The position numbers and the translations under genes are program-made. This document shows positions 38,581 through 50,604 of a stretch of 64,000 bases of DNA, one piece after another. The notes under the pieces were generated by a model. That model ran no database searches and was not told the origin of the DNA. It worked only from the letters and a program-made list of their open reading frames with translations. Source of the DNA: Tolypeutes matacus. Lineage: Eukaryota > Chordata > Mammalia > Cingulata > Chlamyphoridae. The stretch lies in NCBI GenBank assembly GCA_026826555.1, contig JAKSZT010053769.1, positions 6,147,971 through 6,211,970 of the forward strand. Reading direction: 5' to 3'. Positions within the stretch are counted from its first letter, which is position 1, and every line of letters begins with the position of its first letter.

Positions 38581-38665
38581 AAAGACTGCCTGATATATTT
38601 TTGATGTAGCATTTATGTAATCTAAAGCTTCTTAAAAAAAAAAAAAAAAAAAAAAGACTGCCTGA
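38581..38665 (+). mobile_element. Micro-retroposition: 40-bp body plus A-tail with 13-bp target duplication
   Basis: The 13-mer aaagactgcctga occurs at 38581-38593 and again at 38653-38665. Between them are 40 bp (38594-38633) followed by 19 A. A body followed by poly(A) and flanked by direct repeats is the signature of L1-driven insertion. The body is too short to assign; it could be the last 40 nt of an mRNA or of another RNA. No AATAAA lies in it. Confidence 0.75.
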
Positions 38666-38929
38666 GGAATGCAGTTGAAATCCAAAATACTGAATTTGGA
38701 AAACTCTTCTCCTAAGGTTGATCTAGCAGTTTCCCTTCAGCAGCAAGTAAATTCTGGAACAGCTTCTCTGGGATCCCCAGTGCTTTGTTGGTCTTGGCAA
38801 GGCCTAGCCCCTATAAGATGGGCTCATTAGCAGGCCATTTATATAAAAAAGGTGTAAGCAATTTCCTTCTCTTTTAGTTTCAACGTAATTTGAAGAAAAT
38901 TTGGCAAAAAAACAGAAGGCTAGGCTCTC

Positions 38930-39037
38930 TTGGTGTGTATTTCTGCCTTTCTCTCCCATTTCTCAGCAAACTCTGTTTTTTCCCCCATTTCCCAAATAAA
39001 TTCTTTTTACTGGCTTAGCTAAAAAAAAAAAAAAAAA
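38930..39037 (+). mobile_element. Possible retroposed RNA 3' end (AATAAA plus A17)
   Basis: AATAAA at 38995-39000 is followed 20 nt later by 17 A (39021-39037), the spacing of a real mRNA 3' end copied into DNA. Flanking similarity is only agaagg on both sides, too short to prove a target duplication. The source RNA is not recognised. Confidence 0.4.
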
Positions 39038-39171
39038 GAAGGTGATATGAAAAGCAGGTGAAAAATCTCCCATAATCCTCCATCGAGAAGCAAGCCCTAT
39101 TAACAATTTTGCATGCTTCATTCTAGTTTCTCTCTCTCTTGAAAATTACCTTGTTGTTTTACAAAGATGAC

Positions 39172-39199
39172 AAAAAAAAAAAAAAAAAAAAAAAAAAAA
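39172..39199. repeat. Poly(A) tract, 28 nt
   Basis: Twenty-eight A. The preceding 39.06-39.17 kb loosely resembles an old L1 3' region, so this may be its tail. No target duplication seen. Confidence 0.7.
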
Positions 39200-39999
39200 G
39201 ATTTCCTTTGGTTAACTTCTGAAGCTTTTAGGTGAAAATATCGTCCTTCCTCAACATCTTTTAACTGCAAAGCCACCTATATTAAGATATGAAAGTGCTT
39301 AATCTTTTAGACACTGATATTCCTAAGGTGTAAGATGGCCATTGACTGCCTGCTGAGTCACCAGGCTTTCCTCAGTATTCATAGGACCCATGAGGAATTC
39401 CTTTCAGAGATTTTGGCGTGGGCCAAGAGTCCAGAGTTCACACATTGTTCTCTCTGGTTGGATGGAAGTAAACAGATTTCTTGTTATGTTCCTCACTGCC
39501 AGCATTCTCATTTTAGGGTTGGAGATCACATATTGAGTGGTCAATGTTAAACCCTCGTCTTGAACAAAAGAATTCTGATGTTGCCGAAGTGTGTGGTGAA
39601 CCTTAAACACCTCATGAACCAATGATATCAGGAATAGCATTAAAATTAGATCCACTAGGGGAAGATGCATGAACAAAATTTAAGTCATTGTTAAGTCATG
39701 GTGACGGGGGAGAAATTTAGCTGTTAGCATAAACGTGGACTGTAACCTGAGAACATTTCACCAAATGCAAAAATAATTTTTGATCAGAATTTAGTATAGT
39801 TTCAAGGAGTTGATTATGTAATTCCTGTGCTACCTCCCACTTCCCTTCACTGAATGACTAAATAAACTTTATTTTTGAAGTTGAAAGGATCTTTTGAAAA
39901 TTCCTCATTCTTAATGCTCTAAAACACCCGGGTTCAGAAAATTTAATTACACCATTTTTTTTTTTTTTATCTGTTTGAGATCAGCTCTGTTTCCTCCTT

Positions 40000-40440
40000 T
40001 GCTTTGTGTTTACTTTCCTGCAGTAGCTGACATCAAAATGTTTTCTGGAATGCTGGAGCTAAATAAGTTATGCTTAACTCAATATCTAATACAAATAGCC
40101 CTGGGGAGCTTCAGCGACACAATCATAAAAGCTATAGTTTCTTTTAATAGCTTGCCACACTTTGCTGATATAGTATTTCTCTAATCACCAATCTTTACGT
40201 GCCTTCCTGACCTTGGAGCTCTCAGCCCAAATGGCTTTGTGGTATCAAAGGCCTATGTCATTGGAAGAGTGAATGGCTTTCATTTTTCCCCTTGAAACTT
40301 CCGGTTCCTGGCATCTGTAAAGAATTACTCTGAGTGGTGTTTTGCTGCCTTGCGGCCACTGCCCTGTCCAATGGAAGTGACTTTTCCCAGAAAGGTCACA
40401 GGAGTCAGTAATAGGTGGAGGCAACTCTGATTTCTCTAAT
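40000..40440. promoter_or_regulatory. Candidate conserved noncoding element
   Basis: Repeat-free and relatively GC-rich. Contains a TCF/LEF-like ATCAAAGG (in ggtatcaaaggcc, about 40242) and an AATCATAAAA homeodomain-like site (about 40122). No coding potential with splice sites. Regulatory role is inference. Confidence 0.22.
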
Positions 40441-41028
40441 TTTCTGTTATGATATTAATTATTTATTCTTGCATCACATTTAAGATTTTAAAAATCAAAA
40501 TGCATTTTGCTTGTAAAATATTTCAGCAAGGAATGCATGTATTTTTCATAGGGTCAGGCTGGAAGGTTACCAACAAGCTTTATAAGTCATCTTATTTCTT
40601 AGGAAAAAATAAACTTCCCATTTACACCTTATGGGTGAGATTACTTTTTGACAGCGCACAAGAATTCATCTTTAGCATCTGTAATCAAAATAACACGCAA
40701 ATGCGTGGTATGCAGTGACTCAGGATTCTCAAATCTACAGAGGCTGTCCCATGACTGTGTCAACTAGCTATGCTCCCATTGAGACCCCCAAACTTCTGCT
40801 GCAGGTCTTAAAGCATGGTCCTGGTTGTTATTTTAAAATCTTAAACATAAAAACTTAATTATGTTTTTAAGCTTTCTCCATAGTCAATAGTGGGAGACTG
40901 CACAGATATATTTCCAAGGTACTGACTTAGACTAGATGTCTAGGTTGTGGATTGCATATCCAAACATTCCAATTATTCAGTGAATTGCCTTTATATAGTT
41001 TCTTACTTTTTCTGTGCCTTGGAATCTT

Positions 41029-41046
41029 GAGAGGGAGGGAGGGAGG

Positions 41047-41104
<58 letters not shown>
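41029..41104. repeat. (GGGA)n-(GA)n microsatellite
   Basis: Five to six GGGA units run into about 25 GA units. It produces an artificial Arg/Glu-repeat ORF on the + strand. Pure polypurine tracts of this kind can form triplexes. Confidence 0.95.
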
Positions 41105-41110
<6 letters not shown>

Positions 41111-41689
41111 GTGCAGAATACTAGTAAGAGCTGTTCAACAATTTAATAACTTTCCAATGAGAGAATCTTAATGAGAGCATTACGTGTATTAAAAAATATC
41201 GTGTAAAAGGACGTGATTAAAATCTTGGGAGATACATGTATGGCATAAATTTTCAGCAATTTCATCTATTTTTAAAGAAAAATCATACATGCTTTATTAC
41301 TGTCATTATCACCATACCCATTTACTCCTGGGTATGCCCATTATCTATAATTTGATGTAAGTTTTTGATATAGCTAAACGGCTCTTAGAATAATATTTTG
41401 TATATTAAGATTCTCACCATTGGTTTCAAGTTCATGCTAATTTATTCTACATTTTATATACTTTGCATATAAGTTAATACTACTGAGGATTAAAATTAGA
41501 AAATAAAAGTCTCTTATAATTCCATAATAATCTTTAACATTTGGGTGCATTTTCTTTAGAGTTCTTTATTGTCTTATTTTATATATATAAAACATGTAAA
41601 ATTTTTACCAAATTGAATTCAAATTAAATGTGAAAACTTCTAAAGTGTTTTTCATTTACATTTTAACATTTTTCCAATCCTGAATATTC

Positions 41690-42035
41690 TTTGAAACATA
41701 TTTTTTATGGTAACATAATGAACTTACATATGCAGGTGCCATGATGTGGTTTATCAATTTTCCTATCACTTAACGTGTTGTTTGTTTCCTCTTCTTTCTT
41801 TCTTTTTTATTTTTTTTCTGTCAAAAATAATGCTGAGATGAACACCTCTATGCCGGCTGCTTTATTTAAGGCACACACTGCAGTGAAGTTAATGGATTGT
41901 ACAAAAATTACTTTTTTCAGAGTCTTTATCCATATAGCCAAATTGCTTTCCATAGAGATTCTAATAATTTTGCATTCTCACCAATGGTCAGTGAGCACAT
42001 TTTATTGCACTTTCTCAGATTATGCTTAATAATTT
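41690..42035 (-). mobile_element. Old LINE-1 3' fragment, antisense
   Basis: Reverse-complement L1 3'-end text: 'aaaataatgctgagatgaac', 'agccaaattgctttccatag', 'tttgcattctcaccaatggt'. Diverged far more than the two large L1 copies. Confidence 0.6.
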
Positions 42036-44029
42036 GGCTAAGCTTTTTTAAATGTAGAGGTAAAAAATATGATCACATTATATTATTAATTCATATAATT
42101 TTAGTGAATATCATGCTTATTTCTCAAGAAAACCTGATGTTCTAGGTGTTTGGGGTTTGATGTTTCCCAAAGGTGCTCAAGTACAAGGTATGCCATGATC
42201 TTTTTTGTTTAGGTCTACCTGTGACATTAATGTGGAAACACAAGCCAAACTAACTAAAATAAATTGTCTAAAAAAGGAAGTCCAAATACAGCAACTCCCA
42301 CCTTAAATAGTGATTGTGTGGGAAAAATTTACTAAATCTAAATTTCATTACATATTTGAAGTCTTCATACCATGCATAATGGCAATTGAGAGGAAAATAA
42401 TCTCTTTCAAACACAACTAAATGTAAATGTCACAAAGCTGAGGTAAACAAGCAAATTAGAAATGTGAAGTTAGGATTATTATGTACAAGAATAGTAATTT
42501 ATTGACAAGGTTTTCCTATTAACAGCTAGAGACTGAAGCCCTAACATCCGTAAGAAAATATTCTCTGTTTAAAAAATTCAATACTGATATTTCGCCCTAT
42601 TTTTATTCTAACTGCGTGTTTAGAGTTACTGGCACAGAAACATATGCTTCCCACTGGATTCAGGGCATCTGTTGGATAATAGCTGTGTATTTCCAAATTA
42701 CGGTAGTTAAATTTAAAAAGAGAGAAGGGACGAATCCTTTACACATCAGCATGATCAAATATTGCTGCAGGTAGCCTTTCAGGGTTGAGTCATCTTCATG
42801 GTAAATTAATTTTTTACTACATGAACTATAAACATGCACTTTTTGGAGATTTTTCTTTGAGGACACAAATGTAAACCTATCCCAATTTATGCACAATTAA
42901 AACTATCTCATTTTTCAATACCATGAGACTTAAGCTTTAGCACTCCTACGAACATGAAGAAATTAATTTTGTTCCATTGACACATGAAGAACTGAATTGG
43001 TGCTTGTTGCTTAGTAATTCACTGTATGTTACTTTATTGTAAAATGCTATGAATTTAGTGTTTATGCTGGTTTTAGCTGCACATAAAATAAAGACTTTTA
43101 TTAACTAAAGGACAGGTTTTACTTTTCATTTTCCCAAAACACTAAAATAGCACACAGCATAGTAATTAAACTCACAATATAAACTGATATATGCAATAAA
43201 TAATCTCAAAAATGGTGTTTCATCTATCCTGGGAACTGAAAATAGAGTTATTTTATCTGGTCACACCTACAATAAAATATGAAAGATTTAGGTAATTTTT
43301 TCTTCCACTTTTGCAATTACTGTTTTGCAGAACTGAATTGTCCTTAACTCCCGTGTCTCTGCCATGAAGTGAATATAATAGCTTTTTCCTAACATCTTTT
43401 TCAAGAACTTTACCAGGGAAGCACTCAATATCATTTTTAAATAGTTTAAAATTGTTAAAGTTGGAAACAAGTATTTAATTGTGGAATAGTCAGAATACCT
43501 TAAAGAGAATATCTGTTTAACGAAATAAGTCTGATAGACAATGGTGATAGGGTAACGGCAAGCTTATCCTGGTATCGGAAGCTAACAAGGAAAGAAAAAT
43601 TCTCTGCTTTGTCAAGGAAACAGTTCTGAAAGTTTGAGGTTTTAGAGCAATTAGGGAATTTGGATATTTCCTTTACTTGTAAAACCGAAAATGAGAGAGA
43701 GGGAAGGATAGAGAAGGAGAAAGAAAGGAGTTTAAATCTTGGCCTCTCTGTGACCCACAGAGAAGACTTATGGACAAGCGTTTCTTGTTTTTATTGTCTT
43801 AATTTGAACCCCTGAGTCCCTGAAACCTCCCACTGCCCACTGAAGACATTTGCATTAAGATTGGTGGAAATGAGATTGCTTTTCTAGAATCTGTTCAATA
43901 GGAGGAGATAGGAGGTGAGGCTGTTTCTCACCTGTTATTGTTAGTAACAATTTTCAATCACTACAAACCTCAGCTGGATTTATATTTACATTGTTAGGGG
44001 TACAGTATTGAATTGATTAGCTTTTACTC

Positions 44030-44465
44030 TATTATAAACCAACCTAAAGCATAGTGGCTTAAAATAATAAAAAAGGCATTATTTCTTATGAATGTGGGTG
44101 GTTCCTCTGATCTGAGCCAGCTGGGCTGGGCCAGAATGGTCCAAGATGGCCTCCCTCACGTGTGTGGGACAGCTGGGAGGGCTGGGAATGCTGGGGCCTC
44201 CCTCCACATGGGCTCTCATCCCTCAGGAGGCTAGAACTGACGTGCTCACATGGTTGGCACAAGGATTCCCAGCAGCCAGAAGGACAAGCATTCTTCAAAT
44301 GTCTGCTTGTGTCACATTTGCTATAGTCCCATTAGTCCAAGCACATCACATGGCCAAGCCCAGAGTCAGTGTGGAAGTCAGTGTGGGAGAGGACTACCAA
44401 GGGCATGTTTATCAGAAGACATTATTCCTTAGAAGCCCTGACTGCTGCATTATATCACCATAATC
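44030..44465. repeat. Ancient interspersed repeat, family not assigned
   Basis: The text 'catagtggcttaaaataata' followed by a ggttcctctgatctgagcca block and later 'gctcacatggttggcacaag' belongs to a widespread mammalian repeat that I recognise by pattern but cannot name safely. The ORFs over it are by-products. Confidence 0.55.
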
Positions 44466-44589
44466 CCCCTAATTTCTGACATCCATTTTAATTAGATAAT
44501 ATAGGGCCTAATTAAAATTCTTTATTAATTTTTACATTTATGTTACTGCAAAATTCATATTAGAATCAATGACCTGAATACATAGAAAC

Positions 44590-44765
44590 TCACTTTTTTT
44601 TTTAATTTATTTTTTATTGTGGGTAAAAATAAAAATTTTCACAATACATACCAATATTTGTAAAATGACATATAAATATATATGCATATATGTGCATTTG
44701 CTTACAAAAATGTTATTTATATATATATATATAAATATATTTTAAGAGGTGCTTAGATTACCTAA
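44590..44765. repeat. AT-rich stretch with (TA)n
   Basis: T-rich start followed by tatata/tgcata text, including (TA)8 near 44720. It may hide a degraded retroposon tail, but nothing can be assigned. Confidence 0.5.
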
Positions 44766-45424
44766 AATATTACACGGAACTCACTTTTGAAAGGAACTAT
44801 AGCATAATGTTTGATTGTTTTCTCTTTAAGCAAAGAAAAAGAAAACCCTCTGAGATAGTGAGAATTTCTCCCAATTTTGGCACATCATTCTAGGCCTTTG
44901 AGATATTTAGAAGAATGAATGAATGTATTTTACACAGCTACTAGACCTTGCTTAATTCTCTTATTTATCTCATGCCATCTGCTTACAAAAGTAATTTGCT
45001 ATTTACTAGTAATATGAAACAAAACTGATTCAAATTTACATGTATTTTCAAACGAAGGCAGTTTCTTAAGGATAAACTATTAGTATTTTACTAATTTATT
45101 TTACTATTACTAATAATACTAATAGTATTTTACTATTTTATTAGTAGCTCTTAGATATATAACACGTATACATATAGGGATACATGTTTGGCCAATATGA
45201 AATGCAATGCTGGTTTTTAATTATATATATTTTTAAACTCAGAATAATTAAAATAGTCTTCTCACCTTTGGAAGTACATAACATTTGCAGATAAAGGCAT
45301 GTGTCAATATCACACCTAGGTCATATATGAAGTCAATAAGGAATACCCTTTAGATGTCCAAAGGCAACCCATGGATCTGTGAAACCTTGTAGATATGATT
45401 CCCATAAATCCATCCAGAAAGAGT

Positions 45425-45580
45425 GTAGAGCAAGGAGCATGTATTTTGGAGACAGACTTGGGTTAAAATTCTGACTTTGCTATAATTTTGTAATTTACTA
45501 TATAACCTTGAGCAATAATCTCCATTTCTCTGTGTCCCCATAGGGATGACATGGAGTTAAATGACATGGCAACATACAGA
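45425..45580 (+). mobile_element. MIR SINE fragment
   Basis: Sense MIR order: 'tttggagacagacttgggtt', 'tgactttgctataattt', 'ttgagcaataatctccattt', 'ctctgtgtccccatagggat'. The tRNA-related half and core are present. Confidence 0.6.
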
Positions 45581-48456
45581 GCATGTAGAAAGTCGCAGTG
45601 ATTGTTAGTTGCATTCCCTCCCTCTTTTGCTCTTTTCTTACTGTTCACTTTAACTACTTTCAAAGCAGTTGAAACCTCTACAATAGGTTGCACTTTAGGC
45701 ACCTGCTTGGTAGCAATGCAGGAGACAGAAAGCTTGGCTCTGGGTGATCCCAAGTGTCACTGGCCCATGTGAGGAGACCAGCTGTGGGCACCAGTGCCCA
45801 ACCATCCTTCCAAGGTGGTTTTCTCTTCTCTGACTGTCATGTCTGCTTTTTCTAACACTTGCTTAATTTTGTTCCTTTTGGACAGTCCCAATGCTCTGCC
45901 ACTAGTGCTTATTATTCCTTAAAGCAAAAGGAACTCGGGCCATAATGAAAACTTAAAAACACAAAAGCAAAGGCCTCAAGTGTGGTTATGGATATACTGG
46001 TGCTTGCAGCACCTCCAGAAAGTGGGGAGAGTGGACAGGATGAAAGGAGGAATGTCAAGTCCCGGGAGCTCTGGGATGCAGCCTGTTAGGTTTTGCCCTG
46101 TCTGTGACTTAAATTTGTGTTTTCGCCAAACATTAGATGGCTTAATTTGTCTGTGGGCCGGAATCAAAAACACTTAAGGACAACCATAACACTGTCCTGA
46201 GAGAACCCAGGGACAAGCTAATTAGGAATAAAGAGGTGAGCTGGAGAAGAGGGAGTATCTGGGTAACTTCACAGGGTGAAATCCCCACATGGGAGGTGGC
46301 AGCTCGGAAATCTGCATAGTAACAAACCTGTCACAGACCAAGGACAACTTGATGGAACAATTAGAATTAACATTTCACTCTGACATTTATCAAAACTCTC
46401 TACCCACATTTTACTCTTTGCAATGAAAACTGGGATTTTGTCTCAATATTTAGTAAGCTGTCGCCTAACTGTAAACATCCATTTGTAGGGTGGGCACTTC
46501 CTGCTGCAAAGGAAAAGAAAAGTTACATCTTCTGAAATCCTCACATCCCATTTGAATCTTTAACTTATTCCATTGAATGACAATAACATTTTAAAATACT
46601 ATATGAATCCTCACATCCTTTTGAGTGAGAAATATGATAGGAATTCAAGAAGACATTAAATATTTTATAGGAGGTAACATGTTTCAATGACCTCTTCTTT
46701 AAAATCTGTTTTGTTTTGTTTTTTTCCTAAAACTCTCTAAATCTAATCAAAGGAAACCACATACTCTGATTATAATATATATTTCTTCCTTAAAAAAAGA
46801 AACATAATCTGATTTTCTAATATTCTATTTAAAACAACACTTTAAATATGTTTAATTCTGAACAGCTCAGACAAAACAAAAACATCAAAGGTGGTATGAT
46901 ATTTTGCAAGCTGTAATGTAATCATAACACTGGGTTCCTATTTCCATCAAATTGTCGTGCATATACAAAGATCAGAATACACGGTTTCCCCAAATAATTA
47001 ATTTTGAATTAAAATACATCAAAAGTAGCAATAAAGGTGAAAGCCCATTGTTGGATTTCTGATTATGAAATTAATAACTGACTTTTAAGAAGATCAAGAT
47101 ATTTTGGAATAAGTCTATGTTTGCATTTCTCTGTCTGAATTTTTTCCCTACACTTCTACCTCAGAGGTACAAACCTCCATGTTCCAAATTCCATCTCTGA
47201 GTATTGTCTGGTTTATTTAGGCAGTGGGCTAATACATGAAATACTATACAATATTAACTAGGATTCCAAACTGGGGGAATTAGGGGGAGAAAATATAGAG
47301 AGAATACCGGACAGGTCTGGAAACACAAGGGAAAATTGTGATTTTCTTTTTTCCTGAGTGCCATGAGCATTGTCACATTCCTCCTTCTTCCAGGCAGAAG
47401 GCACGTGTGATGTGACTGATCCCCATTGTCTCTCCTTTGTCCACAACACAGAACACATTCAGCCCATTACTAATTTTAGCTGCTTCCTTTTGGGTCTTTC
47501 CACAACCAGAGCATACGCCAAACCCCAACCTTGTACTGCTTTTGACTAATGTGGCACTTCTGGGCCCAGAAAGGAGGATGAGTGGGAGAAAAAGCAGTAT
47601 CAAAAACAACCCTTCAAAACCAAAAGCATACCCTGTTGCCTTGCAAGTGCCTTCTGTTAGGCCGTCTTGAGGGCCTAGGAATGTTCTTGCTGAAATTAGG
47701 ACACCATGGCACCTATAGGCTCTGCCTGGCCGGCCTGCAGACACAGCCTTGACAAGATTTCACTTGACAGACACAAAAGAATGAAGTCTTAGGTCCACAA
47801 AGGCACAACTCATATGCTGCCTAGTTTGCTCACAAACTTCTTCCTGCATGACTTTGTTGAGTCTGGAGGACTTTGGACCTTCCTTGTTTAGAAATACTAG
47901 AAGTATTGTGGGCTCTTCCTTACCTTTTGTGACTTCAAGAGTCAGTATTCTTCCATGTACTACATGAAGCCCTGGTTGCAATACATTTTCCTCCAAAAAC
48001 TCGGAGAAATGATTCTAACTACTTAACTGAATTTTTAGGTTTGAAATCTCAATTGGCTGATATATTCTCAGTGACAACCACATCCTTGGGCGACAAGCTG
48101 TCATTCTGAAATAACGACTTCTCTTCTTCCACTTTGATATTTTATTCCTCTTAGTTACTAATGAAATAGGATAAAAATAGAATTTGGTGCAAGGATAAAA
48201 TCAAGAACTTGCTCAAAGTCTAAATATATAAGTGATTTCAATAACTGATGAAAAATTCTAAGTCTGATTTTAAATATCAAAGGAGCAGGAGAGATATTCT
48301 CTTGCATATACAAAGGATAGATAATAAATAAATTTAAAAACAATGAAGTCTATATAACCTGCCTATGACTAGCTGTTAAATAATAAATTGCAGTATAATA
48401 AATTAAGATAGAGGGTTAAAAAATAAAATACCAATTGTTATTGGTGTTATAGTGGA

Positions 48457-48642
48457 TTTTTTTTTTTTTTTTTTTTTTTTGAGGTACCAGGGGCTGGGAA
48501 TTAAACCCAGACCTCATATGTGGGAAGCTGGTGCTCAACCACTGAGCCACATTGGCTTCCAACTCCAAGAGGCATGGGGAACCAAACCCGGGACCTCCCA
48601 TGTAGAAGGCAGTAACTCAACCTCTTGAGCCACATCTGCTCC
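48457..48642 (-). mobile_element. DAS-type SINE dimer (tRNA-derived), antisense
   Basis: Read on the minus strand it has two tRNA-like units in tandem, each with a GATGTGGCTCAAG or AATGTGGCTCAGT A-box region, a GGGTTTGGTTCC or GGGTTTAATTCC B-box region, and an A24 tail (T24 at 48457-48480). The tRNA-Ala-like dimer matches what I remember of armadillo DAS-SINEs. The B boxes are decayed from GGTTCGANTCC. Confidence 0.85.
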
Positions 48643-48656
48643 ACCATTGGTTTTTT

Positions 48657-49135
48657 TGGTAAAGATTTATTTTATTTGTTTATTTGTCCCTACCCCCTCA
48701 TTGTTTGCACTTGCTGTGTCTGTTCATCTTCCTTGTTTCTTTAGGAGGCACCCAGAACCAAATCCAGGACCACCGATATGGGAGGGAGGCGCCTAATTGC
48801 TTGAGCCACCTCCGTTCCCTGCTTTGTTGTGTCTTTCTTTGTGTTTTTCTTCCTGTGTCTCTTGTTGTGTCATCTTGTTGTGTCAGCTTGCCACTCCTAT
48901 CCATCTCGTCAGCTCACTGTCTTGCTTGTCCTCTTTAGGAGGCATTGGGAACTTCCACTCCCTGCTTTGTTGTGTCTCCCATTATGCTTTTCTTCTTGTG
49001 TCTCTTGTTGCGTCAGCTTGCTATGCTTGCCCATCATGCCAGCTTGCCGTCTTCTTTAGGAGGCACCAGAAACCAAACCACGGACCTCCCATGTGGTAGG
49101 CAAGAGCTCAATCGCTTGAGCCACATCCGCTTCCC
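48657..49135 (-). mobile_element. Three-unit composite DAS-type SINE, antisense, with target duplication
   Basis: On minus it starts GGGGAAGCGGATGTGGCTCA at 49134 and ends in an (AAATA)n tail near 48658. Three units end in GCCTCCTAAAGA: the first with a full tRNA domain (about 48962-49134), a middle one in which most of the tRNA domain is missing (GGGAGTGGA joined to AGTTCCCAATGCC; about 48820-48961), and a third with a full tRNA domain (GGAGGTGGCTCAAGCAATTA). Between units lies text such as GACACAACAAAGCAGGGA. It is flanked by ccaccattggtttttt on both sides (48641-48656 and 49135-49150). Long ORFs over it are by-products. Confidence 0.85.
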
Positions 49136-49544
49136 CACCATTGGTTTTTTAAAAAAGTCCAACATTATACAGGAAAAGGGATATTCTATTGTTTTATCGA
49201 TATAAAGAAGAGATGGTATAGATAAGGAACATCCAATAAAAATATAATGCAAAAAAAGAAATATAATGCAAGCCACAAATGTATGCCATATATGTGATTT
49301 TAAATTTTCTAGTAGACACATTAAAAATTAAAATGAGAAATCATATTTAATAATATATTTTAATTTACTCAATGTATTTTAAATATTTTACCCAATATCT
49401 CTAATGCCATATCAGAGTTAATAAAATACTCTGGTGAAATCTTGTGTTTAAAGACATTAAATGGGGTTTTATTTACTTATTTACCATATGCAGGACTACT
49501 GAATCCTCTAACATGCTAGTTTTTGGTGTGGATCTACAAACAGA

Positions 49545-49825
49545 AGATAGAGCAGAGTTCCTCAGCCTCAGAATTATACACATTTCAAAATGTCATCCTA
49601 GTAATTCTTTGTTGCTGGGGATTCTCCTGTGTATTCTAGGATGTTTAGCAACATCCCTACCTTCAACACACTAGGTGCCAGGAGCAAACCACCCCCCCAT
49701 ACCCACACCCCTACTTGGGACAACCAAAAATGTCTCTAAAAAACAAAACAAAACAAAATGTCTCAACATTGCCAAATGTTCCCTGGGCTGGAAAATTGCC
49801 CCAGGCTGAGAAGCACTGAGATAGA
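49545..49825 (-). mobile_element. hAT-type nonautonomous DNA transposon (MER5A-like), antisense
   Basis: Reverse-complement landmarks: 'ctgtgtattctaggatgttt', 'acttgggacaaccaaaaatg', 'acattgccaaatgttccctg', 'ttgccccaggctgagaagca'. An (AAAAC)n-like insertion (about 49738-49758) interrupts it. The family name is from memory. Confidence 0.65.
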
Positions 49826-50049
49826 ACATGGAACATGATTCTACCTCTTTGGTCATGTCTGCTTAAATGGTTCTACACCTTCTATTCCAACGATTAACTG
49901 GATATATATACATATGCTAATTGAATCAAGTTTTAGAACTCTAGACAGTATAAAGTATTTCACTGAAGGAAAACATGAACATTTACCCAGTTGCTAAAAA
50001 AATCCTATAGTTCAAAAGATTACTCTCATTGATGTCTAAGCAAATTTAT

Positions 50050-50430
50050 GTCCTTGAAGAACTAAGTACTGACCCATCTTTTGAAACTTTTGCCCAGACT
50101 TTCCCATATGACTGGAAATTGCCCATCGATCCTGCCTTCTGTGCCATCCAGGTCTCTTGTTCATGTTGTAAAATGTCTACATTCTCTAAAAGTTTTCCTT
50201 TTTTTTTGCTTTCTTCTCTTTGATCAGCAATAGAATTTCCAAGTTACCTCAGCAAACCTAAATATGCCACTTGTTTCCACTGAGTTTCCATATGCATGTT
50301 GATTGCATGTCTGACCCATTTATTCCATGCAAAATTTGAAGCCCCTTGAGATTAAGGACTTTGATGATTTTTAATGCCTCCCCTGGTTCAAGAAAACTTG
50401 CTAGTAAAATAATAGTTGCTTAATGGTTCA
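50050..50430 (+). mobile_element. Possible L2 3' fragment
   Basis: The text 'aagccccttgagattaagga' followed by gacttttgatga-like text and 'aatagttgcttaat' resembles an L2 3' end in sense orientation. Confidence 0.45.
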
Positions 50431-50604
50431 GAACAAAAATTGAGTACTTTTATAAAAACAATAACCAGTTGCCATTAATTTTTGTTACCAGTTTTACCTT
50501 ATATTTTGGTCCATTTTTTTTTTTTTTACATCATTTATGGAAGGCACTGTTACGTGTTGGCACTGGACTGGTTGTGATGAATACACGTTATACCCTTGCA
50601 AAGC

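Noticed and set aside
40952..41146. ORF with a long Arg-Glu repeat
   Set aside because: Encoded by the (GA)n microsatellite.
47373..47744. 123-codon ORF on minus, considered as a possible HDAC9 or nested-gene exon
   Set aside because: No similarity to HDAC9, no credible acceptor/donor pair, and no recognisable family.
48684..49205. Overlapping Cys/Leu-rich ORFs on both strands
   Set aside because: By-products of the GTTGTGTCT-type repeats of the composite DAS SINE.
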